A DNA stretch of 63,475 nt, taken from contig UQTJ01000018.1 in the NCBI GenBank assembly GCA_900544075.1, positions 1 through 63,475 on the forward strand. Reading direction: 5' to 3'. Below the pieces are notes generated by a model that was not told the DNA's origin, searched no databases, and saw only the letters and a list, made by a program, of their open reading frames with translations. Below, piece after piece: positions 17,620 to 27,130 of this stretch. Numbering within the stretch: position 1 is the stretch's first letter; each line of letters begins with the position of its first letter. The position numbers and the translations under genes were made by a program. This stretch comes from an uncultured Bacteroides sp. Its GTDB lineage: Bacteria > Bacteroidota > Bacteroidia > Bacteroidales > Bacteroidaceae.

Positions 17620-17691
17620 ATATGATTAAAAGCCTATAAAATATTAAAAATATACCGTTTATGAATAATCAAAAATAAGATATGATTAAAA
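17620..17691. promoter_or_regulatory. 12-bp direct repeats between the AraC gene and surface cluster
   Basis: ATATGATTAAAA occurs at 17620-17631 and 17680-17691, exactly 60 bp apart. This is a reasonable pair of AraC-type half-sites. No binding evidence exists. Confidence 0.45.
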
Positions 17692-17718
17692 ATAGAACAA
17701 AAATATCAAGAATAGACC

Positions 17719-17749
17719 TTGCAGAATATGCTAAAAAGCAGTTATTTTG
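17719..17749 (+). promoter_or_regulatory. Putative promoter of the surface cluster
   Basis: TTG (17719-17721) and, 21 bp on, TATTTTG (17743-17749), a near-match to the -7 element, 34 bases before the start codon. Confidence 0.4.
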
Positions 17750-17782
17750 CAGCGTGAAATTATGTAATATAATAAAAAGGAA

Positions 17783-20359
17783 ATGAAAAGAATTAAAATC
17801 CTGTTTTCTTTGATAGCTTTTGTGGCTATTATGGTGTCTTGTAATAAGGACGAAGCTTCATCTGCAGATGGTTTCGCTACAGTATCTTTCAGGAATATAG
17901 GAATAGACTCAGAAGTTATTAGTACGCTAACTCCATCACGTAGTGGTGATAATGCTCAAACAGATGAGGATGTGTCTGGCGGAAATGATGATAGTCAGGA
18001 AAACACTGGTGGAAGTGATGGTAGTGAAAATGGTGGAACGGAAACGGAAGAACCGTTTGATCCGGTAGCTGAGGCTTTAAAGAATGGCTTTAAACTTTCA
18101 GTAAAGGCATATGATGAAACAGTATATGCATGTACGGACTATGAAAAGTTTAACAATGGAGAGTGTGAAAATGTTGAATTGAGAGTCGGTAATTATACAG
18201 TTGTTGCCGACATGGGAAATCCGGAAGTTGAAGGCTTTGATCAACCATATTATTCCGGCTCTAAGGATATACATTTGGAGAAAGGTGATAATGTGGATGT
18301 AGAACTGGAATGCAAGTTGGCAAATTCTATTCTGAAAATCAATTATACAGACAATTTCAAGAAATATTTTTTTACATATTCGTCTTATGTATCTACTTCT
18401 AAAGGCAATACAGTAGAATATGTACAGGATGAAACACGTGGAGCGTATCTTGCTTCAGGTGAGGTCACTGTATATGTGAAAGCAAAGAAGACAGGTGCCA
18501 ATGAGGCTACCTTAAATGTAGGAAAATATACTTTGAATCCTCAGTATGAATATGCATTGACTCTTGATGTTGATGTCTCAAAAGCAGTTATGACAGTTAC
18601 TTTCTCAGAGGATATAAATGAAGAACCTATCAGTATAGATATTTCAGATGCTGCACTTAATGCCAATCCTCCTTATATGACGGGTGAAGGTTTTGAGAAT
18701 ATAGGCAGTGTAGTTGAAGGTGCAGGTATTGACGGAAATCTCAGAGTCATAATAAATGCTGAAGCAGGGATAGCATCATGTGTTATGGCTACTACTTCTG
18801 CTTATCTCAAAGAAAAAGGCTGGAGTGAGAATACAGACTTGTCATCTGCTGACGAACAGACAGTATCGACAATAAAAGGTACTGGAGTTGAATTAAAAGG
18901 ATTTGCAGGCTCTAATAAAATGGCTTATATAGATTTTACAGAGTTGTTAAGAACCTTGCCTAAGGATAATCCGGTAGATATAAAACTAACTGTAACAGAT
19001 AAACTAAATAAAACGTCTGATGTGTTCTCGTTTAATGTTGAAGCTCAGGATTGTATGTTTAGTGTATATCCAACGGACGAAGAGGCGCCTTTCTTGGGTA
19101 ATGAATGTAAAGTGAATGTAACATTACTTGATGGGGATGCTAATAATATAAAATTTGCATTAACAGATGGAGGAGCACCGCTAAGTGTTCAGAAGATAAG
19201 CGAGCCGATAAAAGTTGGTGAACTAAATCAATATACTGTATTCCTTAAAGGAACAGATGATGTACAGTTTATTAACCCATTTAAGGTAAATGCGAAATAT
19301 TTAACCTATAATAAAGATACTGAAACAGATTTAAATGTATCTTATGGAATATTGCTTGATAATGGCGAAGGTGACGTATGGGCAAAAAGAGCCTATATGC
19401 ATGTCTACAATGTTCCACAAAATGAAATGCAGTCTTTGAAGGTACAGAAAAAAGAGATAAATGGAGATTGGACAGATATAGATATTCAAAATTTGGAGGT
19501 ATCTGGAACAAATCTTATTGCAAAAGGGTTGTCTTCCAATACTCAACAGCAACTTCGTGTTGTTAAGGATGGTAAGGAACCTACCAATATTCTTGATGTT
19601 AAGACTGAGGAGGATAAACAGATTCCGAATAATGGATTTGAAGAATGGAGATATGAAACAAAACATCAAGGCTCTGATTGGTTTGGATTTGATGTGTATT
19701 ATTATTATCCTAATAATAATGTAGATGAAAGTTGGTGGAGTACTAATAATGAAAGAGCACAAGCTTGGACGGTATCACCAGTTTCTGTTACAACATGTCC
19801 GGCCGTATATTTTACTTCAGATGCTTATAGTGGAAATAAAGCTGTAGAATTACATACATCAGGTCATGGTGGTGAGTACGCAAGTACTAGCTTTTCTATT
19901 TATCCAGAATCAGCTTTCCCTGCTAGTATCTTTATTGGTACATATAAGTGGGAGAATAAAGCAGAGAATAAAGTTTTAGGACATTCATTTGAATCAAGAC
20001 CTTTATCTATAGTTTTCTTTTATAAATATAAACCATATAACTCAGATAGTTTCAAAGTGTTGGTCTCTTTGAAAAATAATGATATAACTATTGCTGAAAG
20101 TGAATATGTTCATGAATTGACTCAAGTTGAAGATTCAGATTATAGAAAATGTAGTATTGCTTTGAACTATTCTAACTATATATTGAAGGCAACTTCTATT
20201 TCAATAGAGTTCTTTTCAACAAATAAAACATCATTTTCAAAAAGTGATTTTATAAAAAATGGTACAATATATCTTCCTACTGATAATGGTTCAGTTAAAT
20301 GGAATGCTCATTATGGAAGTACCTTAAAGATAGACGATTTACAATTAATTTACGAATAA
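17783..20359 (+). CDS. DUF4493 and PCMD-type surface lipoprotein
   Basis: The 858-residue protein has a lipoprotein signal (IMVSC, Cys at 20). A DUF4493-like domain (about 30-280) follows, with a low-complexity Gly/Asp/Ser/Glu insert at 50-95. The middle is beta-rich. The C-terminal part (about 615-858) begins IPNNGFEEW and resembles the PCMD (putative carbohydrate metabolism) jelly-roll-like domain. Acidic residues right after the lipid Cys (NKDEASS) suggest export to the outer leaflet of the outer membrane. It heads a seven-gene co-directional cluster (next gene 16 bases on). Function is not known; surface attachment or glycan binding is inference. Confidence 0.8.
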   Translation: MKRIKILFSLIAFVAIMVSCNKDEASSADGFATVSFRNIGIDSEVISTLTPSRSGDNAQTDEDVSGGNDDSQENTGGSDGSENGGTETEEPFDPVAEALKNGFKLSVKAYDETVYACTDYEKFNNGECENVELRVGNYTVVADMGNPEVEGFDQPYYSGSKDIHLEKGDNVDVELECKLANSILKINYTDNFKKYFFTYSSYVSTSKGNTVEYVQDETRGAYLASGEVTVYVKAKKTGANEATLNVGKYTLNPQYEYALTLDVDVSKAVMTVTFSEDINEEPISIDISDAALNANPPYMTGEGFENIGSVVEGAGIDGNLRVIINAEAGIASCVMATTSAYLKEKGWSENTDLSSADEQTVSTIKGTGVELKGFAGSNKMAYIDFTELLRTLPKDNPVDIKLTVTDKLNKTSDVFSFNVEAQDCMFSVYPTDEEAPFLGNECKVNVTLLDGDANNIKFALTDGGAPLSVQKISEPIKVGELNQYTVFLKGTDDVQFINPFKVNAKYLTYNKDTETDLNVSYGILLDNGEGDVWAKRAYMHVYNVPQNEMQSLKVQKKEINGDWTDIDIQNLEVSGTNLIAKGLSSNTQQQLRVVKDGKEPTNILDVKTEEDKQIPNNGFEEWRYETKHQGSDWFGFDVYYYYPNNNVDESWWSTNNERAQAWTVSPVSVTTCPAVYFTSDAYSGNKAVELHTSGHGGEYASTSFSIYPESAFPASIFIGTYKWENKAENKVLGHSFESRPLSIVFFYKYKPYNSDSFKVLVSLKNNDITIAESEYVHELTQVEDSDYRKCSIALNYSNYILKATSISIEFFSTNKTSFSKSDFIKNGTIYLPTDNGSVKWNAHYGSTLKIDDLQLIYE

Positions 20360-20375
20360 AAATACGCAACATACA

Positions 20376-21608
20376 ATGAAAAAACTATTTTTTACATTAA
20401 CAGTATTATTATCAAGTATAATGATATTTTCATCTTGTCATAGTGAAAAGATGAACTTAAGCGTTACCGGTACCGGTCAGGTAAAACTGTCAAGTATGGA
20501 AATGACGTATAATACAGAGCCTATGGTTACTGTATCACGCGCTGCAGAAGATTTGAATAACTATGTTGTAGGTATTTATAAATCTGCAGACAATTCTTTA
20601 GTGCAAGAATGGAAATATAGCGAAATGCCGGAGATATTTACTTTAGATGCAGGTGATTATAAATTGGTCGCACATTCGCAGGATGTTGAAGGTGCTCAGT
20701 TTGATGCTCCTTATTGTTATGGCGAATCGTCTGTTTTTACAATTGTGAAAGATAAGATTGTAGATGCAGGAACAGTGTCATGTACACTTAAAAACTTGAA
20801 AGTCACAATAAAGTATAGTGATGATCTGAAACCTCTTCTTAGTGAAGACACACAAGTTACCGTAACTCTTGGTGATGAATCGTTGGCCTATACAGCTGAC
20901 GAAACTCGTTCGGGCTATTTTCATTGTAAGGCAACGGATAATGTAGTAGGAGTGCGGTTTGAAGGTAAAGTAGATGGAGAATCAGAACCTACCCACATAA
21001 CTACGTCTTATACAGTTATTGAAGGAACAGAACTTATTGTTAATTATGATTTGGTTTCTGCTTCTTATGTTGACCCAGGAACTGGTGGTATAGTGCCTGC
21101 AATGAAACTTAAAATTTCTGATGAAGTTTTTACAGCGGAACTTCAGGGAAGTGTTCTTCCTGAAGATGATGAGATACTTGATTTCGGTAAACCAAGTATT
21201 GAAGGCGTTGGATTTGATATAAAGCAACCTATAACAGTAAATCCGGGAACATTGCAGGTTAATCTGATGGCTCCGGAAGGTATGCAGCATGTATATGTGG
21301 AAATAACATCTGATAATGAAGGTTTCTTGTCTGCAGCAAGCGCTGTTTTTGGTGGGGCTACATCGTTTGATTTGGCAGAACCGGCTACAGAGGAAATAAA
21401 GAATGCTTTGATAAACTTGAATTTTCCTGTAGGTGAGAATATTATAAACAATAAAGGCATTGTATTGTTTGATATAAGTCCGTTTGTCGGATTACTGTTT
21501 GAAAGCACATTCGCCGGAAAACATTCTTTTAAAATAAAAGTAGTTGATTCTTATGATGATACCGCTGAAGAAGAATTGATAATCGACAGTACCTCTTCTG
21601 CACAATAA
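20376..21608 (+). CDS. DUF4493-type surface lipoprotein
   Basis: The 410-residue protein has a signal peptide with lipobox IFSSC (Cys at 21). A DUF4493-like N-terminal half follows, with repeated GDYKLVAHSQ and CTLKNLKVTIKYSDDL segments also seen in its neighbours. A second beta domain completes it (about 230-410), and the PCMD-like end of the two paralogues is missing. It is likely co-transcribed with genes on both sides (16 and 8 base gaps). Confidence 0.78.
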   Translation: MKKLFFTLTVLLSSIMIFSSCHSEKMNLSVTGTGQVKLSSMEMTYNTEPMVTVSRAAEDLNNYVVGIYKSADNSLVQEWKYSEMPEIFTLDAGDYKLVAHSQDVEGAQFDAPYCYGESSVFTIVKDKIVDAGTVSCTLKNLKVTIKYSDDLKPLLSEDTQVTVTLGDESLAYTADETRSGYFHCKATDNVVGVRFEGKVDGESEPTHITTSYTVIEGTELIVNYDLVSASYVDPGTGGIVPAMKLKISDEVFTAELQGSVLPEDDEILDFGKPSIEGVGFDIKQPITVNPGTLQVNLMAPEGMQHVYVEITSDNEGFLSAASAVFGGATSFDLAEPATEEIKNALINLNFPVGENIINNKGIVLFDISPFVGLLFESTFAGKHSFKIKVVDSYDDTAEEELIIDSTSSAQ

Positions 21609-21616
21609 TAATTTAA

Positions 21617-23854
21617 ATGCGTATTCAAATGAGACATACATTATTATATGTAATTTCAGGATGCCTTTGTCTATTGGGATGCAGACAGGAAGATTCTTTC
21701 CTGAGTAATGCAGGTAGAGTTAAGATAGACTTTGGTGTAGATGATGAAGTTGCTGTAGTGGCATCACGCTCAACGTTAAGTGATGAGGAAAGCAATGCCC
21801 TGAGGGAAAACTGTAAAATAAGGATTTTTAATAACGGTAAGTTGGTTAATCGCTATGGCAGATGGTCTGAAGTTCCTGAAGATGGTATATTAATGCCGGT
21901 GGGTGATAAATATTCCACATTGGTTGTTGCCGGTGATTCTGTTCCTGCATCGTTTGAGGATAAATATTACAAGGGTACTGAGAGTTTTTCTGTCGTAAAA
22001 GGACAGACAACAGAGGTTAATGTCAATTGCAATATTGTGAATACCCTTGTTAAGATAGAATATTCTCAGGAATGGAATAATTTACTTGAGGAAGCTAAAG
22101 TTACAGTTTCGGTAGAAGGTGGTTCGTTGGAGTATCCTATGGCTGAAGAAACTAAGACTGGTTATTTTATAGCACCTGAAAAAAATCCGGTAATTAAATG
22201 TCTATTCAGTGGAAAGACAAAGACAGGAACAGACTTTTCATATGAAAACATTATTAAGTCTGTTAAGGAGGCTACTTTATATACAGTTACTTATTCACCT
22301 TCAGAAGGTGAACCTATACCTGGTAATTACGGAGGTGGTTTCTTTGAACTGAAAGTTGATGAAACTCCTCTTTGTACTCAAGATGAAACTGTTATGGTAT
22401 ATCAAAGACCTGTTGTATCTGCAACTAATGGTTCAGAAAAGATAGATTTGTCAGCTGATATGTTTGTGGCCACCGGTGCGACAATGTCGCCTGTATTTAC
22501 ATTTTCAGGTTCTACACCTCTGGAAACGGTAATAGTTGAGAGTGAATTGTTGACCGGACTTGGATTGAATTCAAACTCTCTTGATATTATTTCAGAGCAA
22601 CAGCAGTTTAAAGATAAAGGCTTGAATGTGGTTATCACCGAAGATAAGAAAAATGTGAGATTGGAATTTGGTGACAAATTGAATTCTTATTTCATAAATG
22701 AATCTTCATATAGCATGAAATTCACAGCAACAGATACTTACGATGAAATTCAAGAAGGAGCAACTGCTAAGACAAGAGAAATTGTTTGGAATATAATAGT
22801 ATCTGATGCAAATGTAACGTCTATAAATATACCTGAAGATCGTAGATATGAAATATGGTCTGATAAAGCTGTATTCTATGGTCAGAACTTGGAAGGAAAA
22901 ACTCCTACAGAAACTTTGTATTTCAGATACAGACAAAAGAATACTGATACTTGGAGTGAAAATATTCCGGCTGAAGCAGATGGTGTTTATTATAAGACTG
23001 CACAAATAAAAGGACTTAAGCCTGGAACTACATATCAGTATCAGATGGTTGAAGGAACAAAGGTTTCTAATGTTATTAGCGAGGTGACTACTGATGCTGT
23101 GCATATATTGGATAATTATAGTTTTGAGGATGTGTCTTATGAAGGTAAAATACTAAGAATAAGTAAAGATCCAAGTAATTATTGGTGGGATAGCGGAAAT
23201 GAAGGTTCAGCTACTATGTCTGTAAATGTAACTAGTGTTGATGCAAGTATAAAGCATTCTGGAAATCAGTCTTTGTATCTTAAATCTCAGTTTGTAGGTG
23301 TTCTGGGTATTGGAAAGTTTGCTGCAGGAAATCTTTTTGTAGGTGAGTTTCTTGGTACAGAGGAAACATATTATGGAATTTTGGGTTGGGGAAGACCTTT
23401 TGAAACAAGACCATACGCGCTGAAAGCATGGGTAAAATATACTCCTGGAACAGTCGATTATACGGAAACTGATAAAATCAGTAAGGGAGATCTTGACATT
23501 GGTAAGATATATATTGCCGTTGGTGACTGGGTAGGTGATGATCCAAGTTATCCGCAGTGGCCTGTGGTTGTTAGAACTTTAGGACCTAAGCTGTTTGATC
23601 CTAACAGTTCAGGAACTATTGGATATGGAGAGATAGAATTTACAGAAACTCTTCAGGCATCTGATGGAGGTATGGTAGAAGTTGAGATACCTATCAATTA
23701 CGAGAATTATGGTGGGTTCAATAGGGTTCCTAAAAGCATAATAATTGTTGCAACAGCAAGTAAGTACGGAGACTATTATTCTGGTAGTACAAGTAGTGCA
23801 ATGTGGCTTGATGATATGGAACTTGTATATGAAGAAAGTAAATTAAGCAAATAA
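21617..23854 (+). CDS. DUF4493 and PCMD-type surface lipoprotein
   Basis: The 745-residue protein has lipobox LLGC near residue 22 and an N-terminal DUF4493-like domain (to about 235). A middle beta region and a short fibronectin-III-like segment follow (about 400-495; TYQYQMVEGTKVSN). The C-terminal PCMD-like domain contains ILDNYSFEDVSYEG, ETRPYALKAWVKY and SSAMWLDDMELVYE. A second in-frame ATG at 21629 (MRHTLLYV) is an equally good start. It is a paralogue of 17783-20359 and shares PCMD motifs with 25463-27112. Confidence 0.8.
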   Translation: MRIQMRHTLLYVISGCLCLLGCRQEDSFLSNAGRVKIDFGVDDEVAVVASRSTLSDEESNALRENCKIRIFNNGKLVNRYGRWSEVPEDGILMPVGDKYSTLVVAGDSVPASFEDKYYKGTESFSVVKGQTTEVNVNCNIVNTLVKIEYSQEWNNLLEEAKVTVSVEGGSLEYPMAEETKTGYFIAPEKNPVIKCLFSGKTKTGTDFSYENIIKSVKEATLYTVTYSPSEGEPIPGNYGGGFFELKVDETPLCTQDETVMVYQRPVVSATNGSEKIDLSADMFVATGATMSPVFTFSGSTPLETVIVESELLTGLGLNSNSLDIISEQQQFKDKGLNVVITEDKKNVRLEFGDKLNSYFINESSYSMKFTATDTYDEIQEGATAKTREIVWNIIVSDANVTSINIPEDRRYEIWSDKAVFYGQNLEGKTPTETLYFRYRQKNTDTWSENIPAEADGVYYKTAQIKGLKPGTTYQYQMVEGTKVSNVISEVTTDAVHILDNYSFEDVSYEGKILRISKDPSNYWWDSGNEGSATMSVNVTSVDASIKHSGNQSLYLKSQFVGVLGIGKFAAGNLFVGEFLGTEETYYGILGWGRPFETRPYALKAWVKYTPGTVDYTETDKISKGDLDIGKIYIAVGDWVGDDPSYPQWPVVVRTLGPKLFDPNSSGTIGYGEIEFTETLQASDGGMVEVEIPINYENYGGFNRVPKSIIIVATASKYGDYYSGSTSSAMWLDDMELVYEESKLSK

Positions 23855-23872
23855 ACATATAAATATAATATA

Positions 23873-24601
23873 GTGAAAAATAAATTATTATACATCTGCA
23901 TCCTTTTGTGCCTGCCGTTAATGGCAACGGCACAAAAGAAGCAGAGAGATATTGCCGATAATGTGTTTGTCCCTAAGGGGCAGTGGATTACAGGAGCCAG
24001 TGTGTCTTACTCCGAGCACACGGAAAAGAACTATCAGTTCCTGATAATCGATAAGTTTAATTCAGACGGATATAATTTCAAGTTCAGTCCGCTTGTGTCG
24101 TATGCCATAATGGATAATATGACACTTGGAGGTCGTTTCTCTTACGGACGTACGCTGACTAAGTTTGACGGACTTTCGTTAGGCTTGGGTGATGGATTGT
24201 CGTTCGATTTAGATGATACATACCAACTGAAACATTCATACTCCGTGATGGGAATAATGAGAAACTATATCAATCTTGGTACAAGCAAGCGTTTTGCATT
24301 GTTTGCAGAAACTCAATTGAAGTTTGGCGAAAGCAGGACAAAACTTGTGACAAGCAATGGCGATGAACTGGCCGGAACATATACCAGTTCGGTAGATTTG
24401 GGTATTGGCGTAGTTCCGGGAATTGTTGCTTTCGTAAACAATTATACGGCAGTAGAAGTAAGTGTGGGTGTTCTTGGTGTGGATTTGAGCAGAACAAAAC
24501 ACAAGACGGACCAACTTTACACAGGTGAACAGTCGTCAAGCGTTGCCAATTTCAGAATCAATTTATTCTCTGTAGGCTTGGGTATAGCCTTTTACTTATA
24601 A
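23873..24601 (+). CDS. Outer-membrane beta-barrel protein
   Basis: The 242-residue protein starts at GTG 23873 with a signal peptide (to ATAQ). Alternating aromatic/Gly strands follow, such as NMTLGGRFSYGRTL, and the C-terminus is a strand (LFSVGLGIAFYL), typical of a small eight-stranded barrel. It is 19 bases after the preceding lipoprotein gene and 4 before a paralogous barrel gene. Perhaps it is the membrane partner of the surface lipoproteins. Confidence 0.75.
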   Translation: MKNKLLYICILLCLPLMATAQKKQRDIADNVFVPKGQWITGASVSYSEHTEKNYQFLIIDKFNSDGYNFKFSPLVSYAIMDNMTLGGRFSYGRTLTKFDGLSLGLGDGLSFDLDDTYQLKHSYSVMGIMRNYINLGTSKRFALFAETQLKFGESRTKLVTSNGDELAGTYTSSVDLGIGVVPGIVAFVNNYTAVEVSVGVLGVDLSRTKHKTDQLYTGEQSSSVANFRINLFSVGLGIAFYL

Positions 24602-24604
24602 TAT

Positions 24605-25456
24605 ATGTGTATGAGGAAGATAATATTTACTATATTTGCACTGCTGTCTGTGGCAGCAGGTTTGATGGCGCAGGGACGTGACACTATAATTATACGTGAT
24701 ACGGTTTATATCGACATGAAGGAAAAGAAGACTGCTTTGGAAGACAAGTCGAAACTTATTCCTGAAAAGTCTATTGGACGTTTCGACCGCGGTATATTGA
24801 ACTACAAGCTTATATCAAAAGGTAAATGGATGGGTGGACTTACATTCTCTTTCATTAATTATGAGAGTGAGGAGGGTAGTCTGCTATATTCCATGCTTGG
24901 CGATTTCGATGCCAATTTTTCTGTTAAGGCTTTTAATCCTTATGTGGGATATGCCTATAGCAATAACAGTGTTGTGGGATTGAAGTTCGGATATAACCGT
25001 TTGATTGGTGATTTGGGTAATCTTGATTTAAATCTTGGCTCGGACATGAGTTTCAGCTTTGGAGGAATGAGATATTCGGAGGATTTGTATTCCGTGGGTT
25101 TGTTTCATCGTTCATATATCGGTCTTGATCCGAGCGGTATGTTCGGACTGTTTAATGAAACGCATGTCACTTACAAGCGCGGACATTCCAACTTTACAAA
25201 CGGAAAATCTGACAGTGCGGATATTACCAATACTGAAACTACTATCAACGAGCTTAGAGTAGGTATAAACCCGGGTGTGGCTGTATTTATCACCAAGAAT
25301 GTGTCGGCAGAAATGTCGTTTGGTGTGGCCGGATTCAAATATCGTTCGGAAAGACAGAACAATAGTCTGGGTGAAGAAGGAAAGCGTGATACGAGTGGTG
25401 CTGATTTTAAAATCAATATCCTGAATATCAACATAGGTTTAACTTTTTGTTTGTAA
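24605..25456 (+). CDS. Outer-membrane beta-barrel protein, paralogue
   Basis: The 283-residue protein has a signal peptide (MRKIIFTIFALLSVAAGLMA). A short polar linker with DTIIIRDTVYIDMKEKK follows, then barrel strands such as NSVVGLKFGYNRL and a terminal strand ending GLTFCL. The layout matches the upstream barrel (FNPYVGYAY versus FSPLVSYAI), indicating a tandem duplication. The ATG at 24605 precedes a second at 24611 (MRK). Confidence 0.75.
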   Translation: MCMRKIIFTIFALLSVAAGLMAQGRDTIIIRDTVYIDMKEKKTALEDKSKLIPEKSIGRFDRGILNYKLISKGKWMGGLTFSFINYESEEGSLLYSMLGDFDANFSVKAFNPYVGYAYSNNSVVGLKFGYNRLIGDLGNLDLNLGSDMSFSFGGMRYSEDLYSVGLFHRSYIGLDPSGMFGLFNETHVTYKRGHSNFTNGKSDSADITNTETTINELRVGINPGVAVFITKNVSAEMSFGVAGFKYRSERQNNSLGEEGKRDTSGADFKINILNINIGLTFCL

Positions 25457-25462
25457 TGCGAC

Positions 25463-27112
25463 ATGAATAACAGGTTATATATATCGTTGGCAGGTGCTGT
25501 GGCTTTGATTTTTGCTATGTGTGGCTGCATAAAGAATGATTTGCCATATGGTAAAGTTCCATTGTCCATTACTGCTTTTTCAGTATCAGGACAGACGGGT
25601 GATGCGGTGATTTCCGAAAAGGACATGACTGTGACTGTAAATTTGGAGGAAACAGCCAATCCTGCAAAATCGGAATTGCTGAATATCGAGTATAAGGCTA
25701 CTTTGAGGGATGGTAGTGACAATAACTATCACAATAATATTGAATCGAATGTAAAGAAAGGCGATGTACTCGATCTTACTCATAATTTTGATGTAAAACT
25801 TTCATTGTTTCAGGAATATAACTGGAAGATAGTTCCTGTACAGAATATTGAAAGAGTGTTCAAGGTTGCCAATCAAATGGGTAAACCGATGTTTGACACC
25901 GAACATAAAATGGCTGTGGCATATATTCAGAAAGATTTGCCTCTCTCCGGAGCAGAACTTCAGGACTTGAAACTTGGACCTCAGGGCAGTGAAGAGAGTG
26001 GAGTAGTGAAAGGTGTTGTAAGTCAGGAGAATGGATGGAAGTTTTACAAGAACTATATCGAGGCTTTTGTAACAGTTAAATTCAGCGATTTTATAGATGA
26101 AACATGGAGTATAAGAATCTATAATTTCGACCAGGACATGACTAAGGCTGCAAATCCGGGAGTAAGGGTGGCATGGCTTTATGGTATTGGAATGGAAGGT
26201 CAGACATGTAGTTTTGAGTATAGAAAGGCTGACGACACAGAATGGATTGCAGTTCCTTCTTCGGATATTGAAATGGATGGTACGGACTTCTCTACAGTGC
26301 TGACAGGTTTGACACCAGAAACAAAATATGTATGCCGTGCAAAAGTTGGCGACATAGAAGGCGGTGAAGTTGAATTCACTACACTTGGTGAGGTGGAAAT
26401 ACCTAATATGGGATTTGAAAACTGGAGCCAAAATGGAAAAGTGATATGTCCGTGGGCTGAAGGTGAAGAAACTTTCTGGGATACAGGAAACAAGGGAAGT
26501 ACAACCGTAAGTGAGAATGACAATATTACCATGGGAGTGAATGAACCACGACCGGGAAGTAGTGGCTCTACAGCAGCGAAACTCGAAAGTAAGGCTATTG
26601 TGGGAGTTATGGCAGCCGGTAACCTCTTTATAGGAAAATATAAAGAAACTCTGGGTATGAACGGTTTGTTAGGATTCGGTAGAACTTTCCAGACTTTCCC
26701 AACCAAACTTACAGGATACTATAAATATACTCAGGCAACTATTGACAAGACTTCAAAAGGGTATGAACATCTTCAGGGGCAGCCCGACACAGGTATTGTG
26801 TGGGTAGCATTGGTCAGTGGCAATCCTGACAGCGACGGTACATATGTTGAAATTAAGACTGATAATCCGAACAACAACGGTAAGTACTTCGACAAAAATG
26901 CCGATTACGTCATTGCTTACGGAGAAATGAATATCAACGAAACTGTACCTGATTACAAGAAGTTTGAAATAGAACTTGAATACAGACGTACAGACGTAGT
27001 GCCGTCCGGTATTTTAATAGTATGTTCCGCCAGCAAATTGGGCGATTATTTCACCGGTGGAGTAGGTTCTACTCTTTGGGTTGATGATTTCGCATTGGAA
27101 TATGATTATTAA
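25463..27112 (+). CDS. PCMD-type surface lipoprotein
   Basis: The 549-residue protein has lipobox MCGC (Cys near 22) and N-terminal beta-rich domains. Its C-terminal PCMD-like domain starts IPNMGFENWSQNGK and ends STLWVDDFALEYDY, with GRTFQTFPTKLTGYYKY in the middle, parallel to ETRPYALKAWVKY of 21617-23854. DUF4493 is not evident. It is likely a surface glycan- or protein-binding lipoprotein; function unknown. Confidence 0.82.
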   Translation: MNNRLYISLAGAVALIFAMCGCIKNDLPYGKVPLSITAFSVSGQTGDAVISEKDMTVTVNLEETANPAKSELLNIEYKATLRDGSDNNYHNNIESNVKKGDVLDLTHNFDVKLSLFQEYNWKIVPVQNIERVFKVANQMGKPMFDTEHKMAVAYIQKDLPLSGAELQDLKLGPQGSEESGVVKGVVSQENGWKFYKNYIEAFVTVKFSDFIDETWSIRIYNFDQDMTKAANPGVRVAWLYGIGMEGQTCSFEYRKADDTEWIAVPSSDIEMDGTDFSTVLTGLTPETKYVCRAKVGDIEGGEVEFTTLGEVEIPNMGFENWSQNGKVICPWAEGEETFWDTGNKGSTTVSENDNITMGVNEPRPGSSGSTAAKLESKAIVGVMAAGNLFIGKYKETLGMNGLLGFGRTFQTFPTKLTGYYKYTQATIDKTSKGYEHLQGQPDTGIVWVALVSGNPDSDGTYVEIKTDNPNNNGKYFDKNADYVIAYGEMNINETVPDYKKFEIELEYRRTDVVPSGILIVCSASKLGDYFTGGVGSTLWVDDFALEYDY

Positions 27113-27130
27113 TTTATATATTTGCACGAT

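Noticed and set aside
17719..17749. Firm promoter call for the surface cluster
   Set aside because: Spacing is 21 bp and the -7 element lacks one base, so it is kept only as tentative.
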